A stretch of 5,375 nucleotides of DNA from an uncultured Bacillota bacterium. GTDB taxonomy: Bacteria > Bacillota > JAAYKD01. Location of the stretch: positions 1 through 5,375 of the forward strand of contig CALCNS010000126.1 of NCBI GenBank assembly GCA_937897315.1, in the 5' to 3' direction. Shown piece by piece: positions 4,362 to 5,375 of this stretch (positions are counted from its first letter, which is position 1; every line of letters starts with the position of its first letter). The notes beneath the pieces were generated by a model. The model worked only from the letters and a program-made list of their open reading frames with translations, searched no databases and was not told where the DNA came from. Both the position numbers and the translations under genes were made by a program.

Positions 4362-5375
4362 ATGCAATGGAACGGAAAACCTTTAACGATTGGTCACTTC
4401 ACCGCCCGCGTCCCCATTGTCCAGGGGGGTATGGGCATCGGCATATCTTTAAGCGGATTAGCCGCCGCAGTCGCGAACGCCGGTGGAATTGGCGTCATCT
4501 CGGCAGCCGGAATTGGCATGGCCGAACCCGACTACACCAGTAACTTTTTAGAAGCCAACCTGCGTGCACTGCGAGCCGAAATTCGCAAAGCCCGCTCCAT
4601 GACCAAGGGTATTTTGGGTGTGAATATTATGGTGGCCATGAACCACTTTGGCGAAATCGTCAAAACCGTACTGGAAGAAAACATCGATATTATCTTTGTG
4701 GGTGCAGGTATACCGCTGACCCTGCCATCTTATTTGGAGGCAAATTCACACACCAAACTGGTGCCCATTGTCTCTTCGGCCAAAGCTGCCGGGCTCATTG
4801 CCAAGCGTTGGCTCGACAAATACAACTATGCCCCCGATGGTTTTGTACTAGAAGGTCCCTAGGCAGGCGGCCACCTGGGCTTTAGCGAAGAACAGCTGGA
4901 TGACCCCAACTACCAACTGGAGAAGCTGGTGCCCGAAGTGGTTGCCGAAGCCAAAAAAGTAGAAGAGCGTGCGGGTAAACACATCCCGGTCATTGCCGGC
5001 GGTGGCGTATACACCGGAGCCGACATACACCGCATACTTGAACAGGGTGCTTCGGGTGTGCAAATGGCCACCCGTTTTGTGACCACCCACGAGTGCGACG
5101 CCAGCCCCGGCTTTAAGCAAACCTACCTCAACTGCCAACCCGAAGACATTGGCATTATTAAGAGTCCGGTGGGAATGCCCGGCCGAGCCATTGTCAACGC
5201 CTTTGTGGAAGATGTGCGTAAAGGCATAAAACGCCCGGTCGTCTGCCCCTACCACTGCATTATTACCTGCAAAGAAGAATCGAGCCCCTACTGCATCACC
5301 TTGGCCCTGATGAACGCCAAGAAGGGGCGCATGCAACACGGGTTTGCCTTTGCCGGAGCCAATGCCTGGCGAGCC
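4362..5375 (+). pseudogene. Nitronate monooxygenase (2-nitropropane dioxygenase-like) gene interrupted by an in-frame TAG; 3' end cut by window
   Basis: The encoded protein belongs to the FMN-dependent TIM-barrel family of nitronate monooxygenases, which oxidise alkyl nitronates to carbonyl compounds and nitrite and are related to FabK enoyl-ACP reductases. The first frame (4362-4862, 166 residues) has the N-terminal PIVQGGMGIGIS (18-29), AGGIGVIS (40-47), GVNIMVA (86-92) and PIVSSAKAA (135-143). Codon 167 is TAG (4860-4862), in the middle of the motif EGP-x-AGGHLG. The same frame then continues without a break for 171 codons to the window edge: AGGHLGF (168-174, with the His expected in catalysis), PVIAGGGVYTG (209-219) and GVQMATRF (232-239, both for FMN phosphate binding), MPGRAIVN, and a Cys-rich C-terminal part (Cys295, 299, 303, 311). 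About 338 of some 355 expected codons are present. A product ending at the TAG would lack the catalytic His and the phosphate-binding half and should be inactive. No ribosome binding site for a separate second half is seen. Confidence 0.85.
4860..4862 (+). other. In-frame amber codon within the conserved EGP-x-AGGHLG motif
   Basis: CCC-TAG-GCA replaces the residue between Pro166 and Ala168. In relatives I recall this position as Lys or Leu; AAG or TTG would become TAG by one base change. Both flanks are intact and in the same frame, so no insertion or deletion is involved. It may be a point nonsense mutation, a sequencing or assembly error, or a read-through/recoded codon. Confidence 0.9.

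Noticed and set aside
4241..4543. 100-residue + strand frame overlapping the start of the nitronate monooxygenase gene
   Set aside because: Its second half is out of frame with the clearly conserved flavoprotein, and the peptide is rich in Arg/His without domain character.
4848..5339. Long open frame on the - strand opposite the second half of the nitronate monooxygenase gene
   Set aside because: It is antisense to well-conserved sequence; its low-complexity Gly/Ala/His/Val-rich product is typical of a shadow frame in C-ending-codon genes.
5062..5375. Separate downstream gene restarting at an internal ATG after the amber codon
   Set aside because: No ribosome binding site precedes the ATG, and the sequence is the direct continuation of the same TIM-barrel protein.

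Overview
The window looks chromosomal and bacterial, most likely from Bacillota (Firmicutes). Strong AGGAGG-type ribosome binding sites precede most genes, and the gene types (an APH(3')-III-like kinase, a YitT-family membrane protein, a nitronate monooxygenase of the type seen in anaerobic Firmicutes) fit that phylum. A closer assignment is not supported. I see no insertion sequence, phage gene, CRISPR array, tRNA or rRNA.

Layout, left to right. (1) The + strand carries the 3' end of an ABC transporter ATPase gene, overlapping by 4 bp (ATGA) an ABC-2-type permease gene that ends at 1098. (2) A strong hairpin at 1135-1163 sits between convergent genes and probably terminates transcription from both sides. 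(3) On the - strand, a two-gene unit reads from 2633 down to 1172: a small P-loop NTPase of unknown role, then an aminoglycoside 3'-phosphotransferase-like kinase starting 10 bp after the first gene's stop. Upstream of this pair lies a perfect 18-bp palindrome (2696-2713) that could be an operator. (4) A - strand terminator (2739-2766) follows a short YitT-like membrane protein gene (3398 down to 2817). (5) A - strand gene (4181 down to 3543) encodes a protein with two membrane segments and a C-terminal zinc ribbon. Between it and the YitT-like gene is a perfect 12-bp inverted repeat (3490-3501 / 3525-3536). (6) On the + strand, diverging from group 5, a nitronate monooxygenase-like gene starts at 4362 and runs to the window edge.

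The most notable observation is in the last gene. An in-frame TAG at 4860-4862 falls inside the conserved EGP-x-AGGHLG flavin/active-site motif. The frame then stays open for 171 well-conserved codons to the end of the window. This is either a very fresh nonsense mutation, a sequencing error, or translation through an amber codon. None of the six complete gene ends in the window uses TAG, which is compatible with recoding but is far too small a sample to show it.

No single pathway joins these genes. The clearest functional links are the ATPase/permease pair and the tightly coupled NTPase/phosphotransferase pair. I do not see a convincing new multi-gene system. The points worth follow-up are the amber codon, the two unexplained inverted repeats, the altered substrate pocket of the phosphotransferase and the membrane/zinc-ribbon protein.
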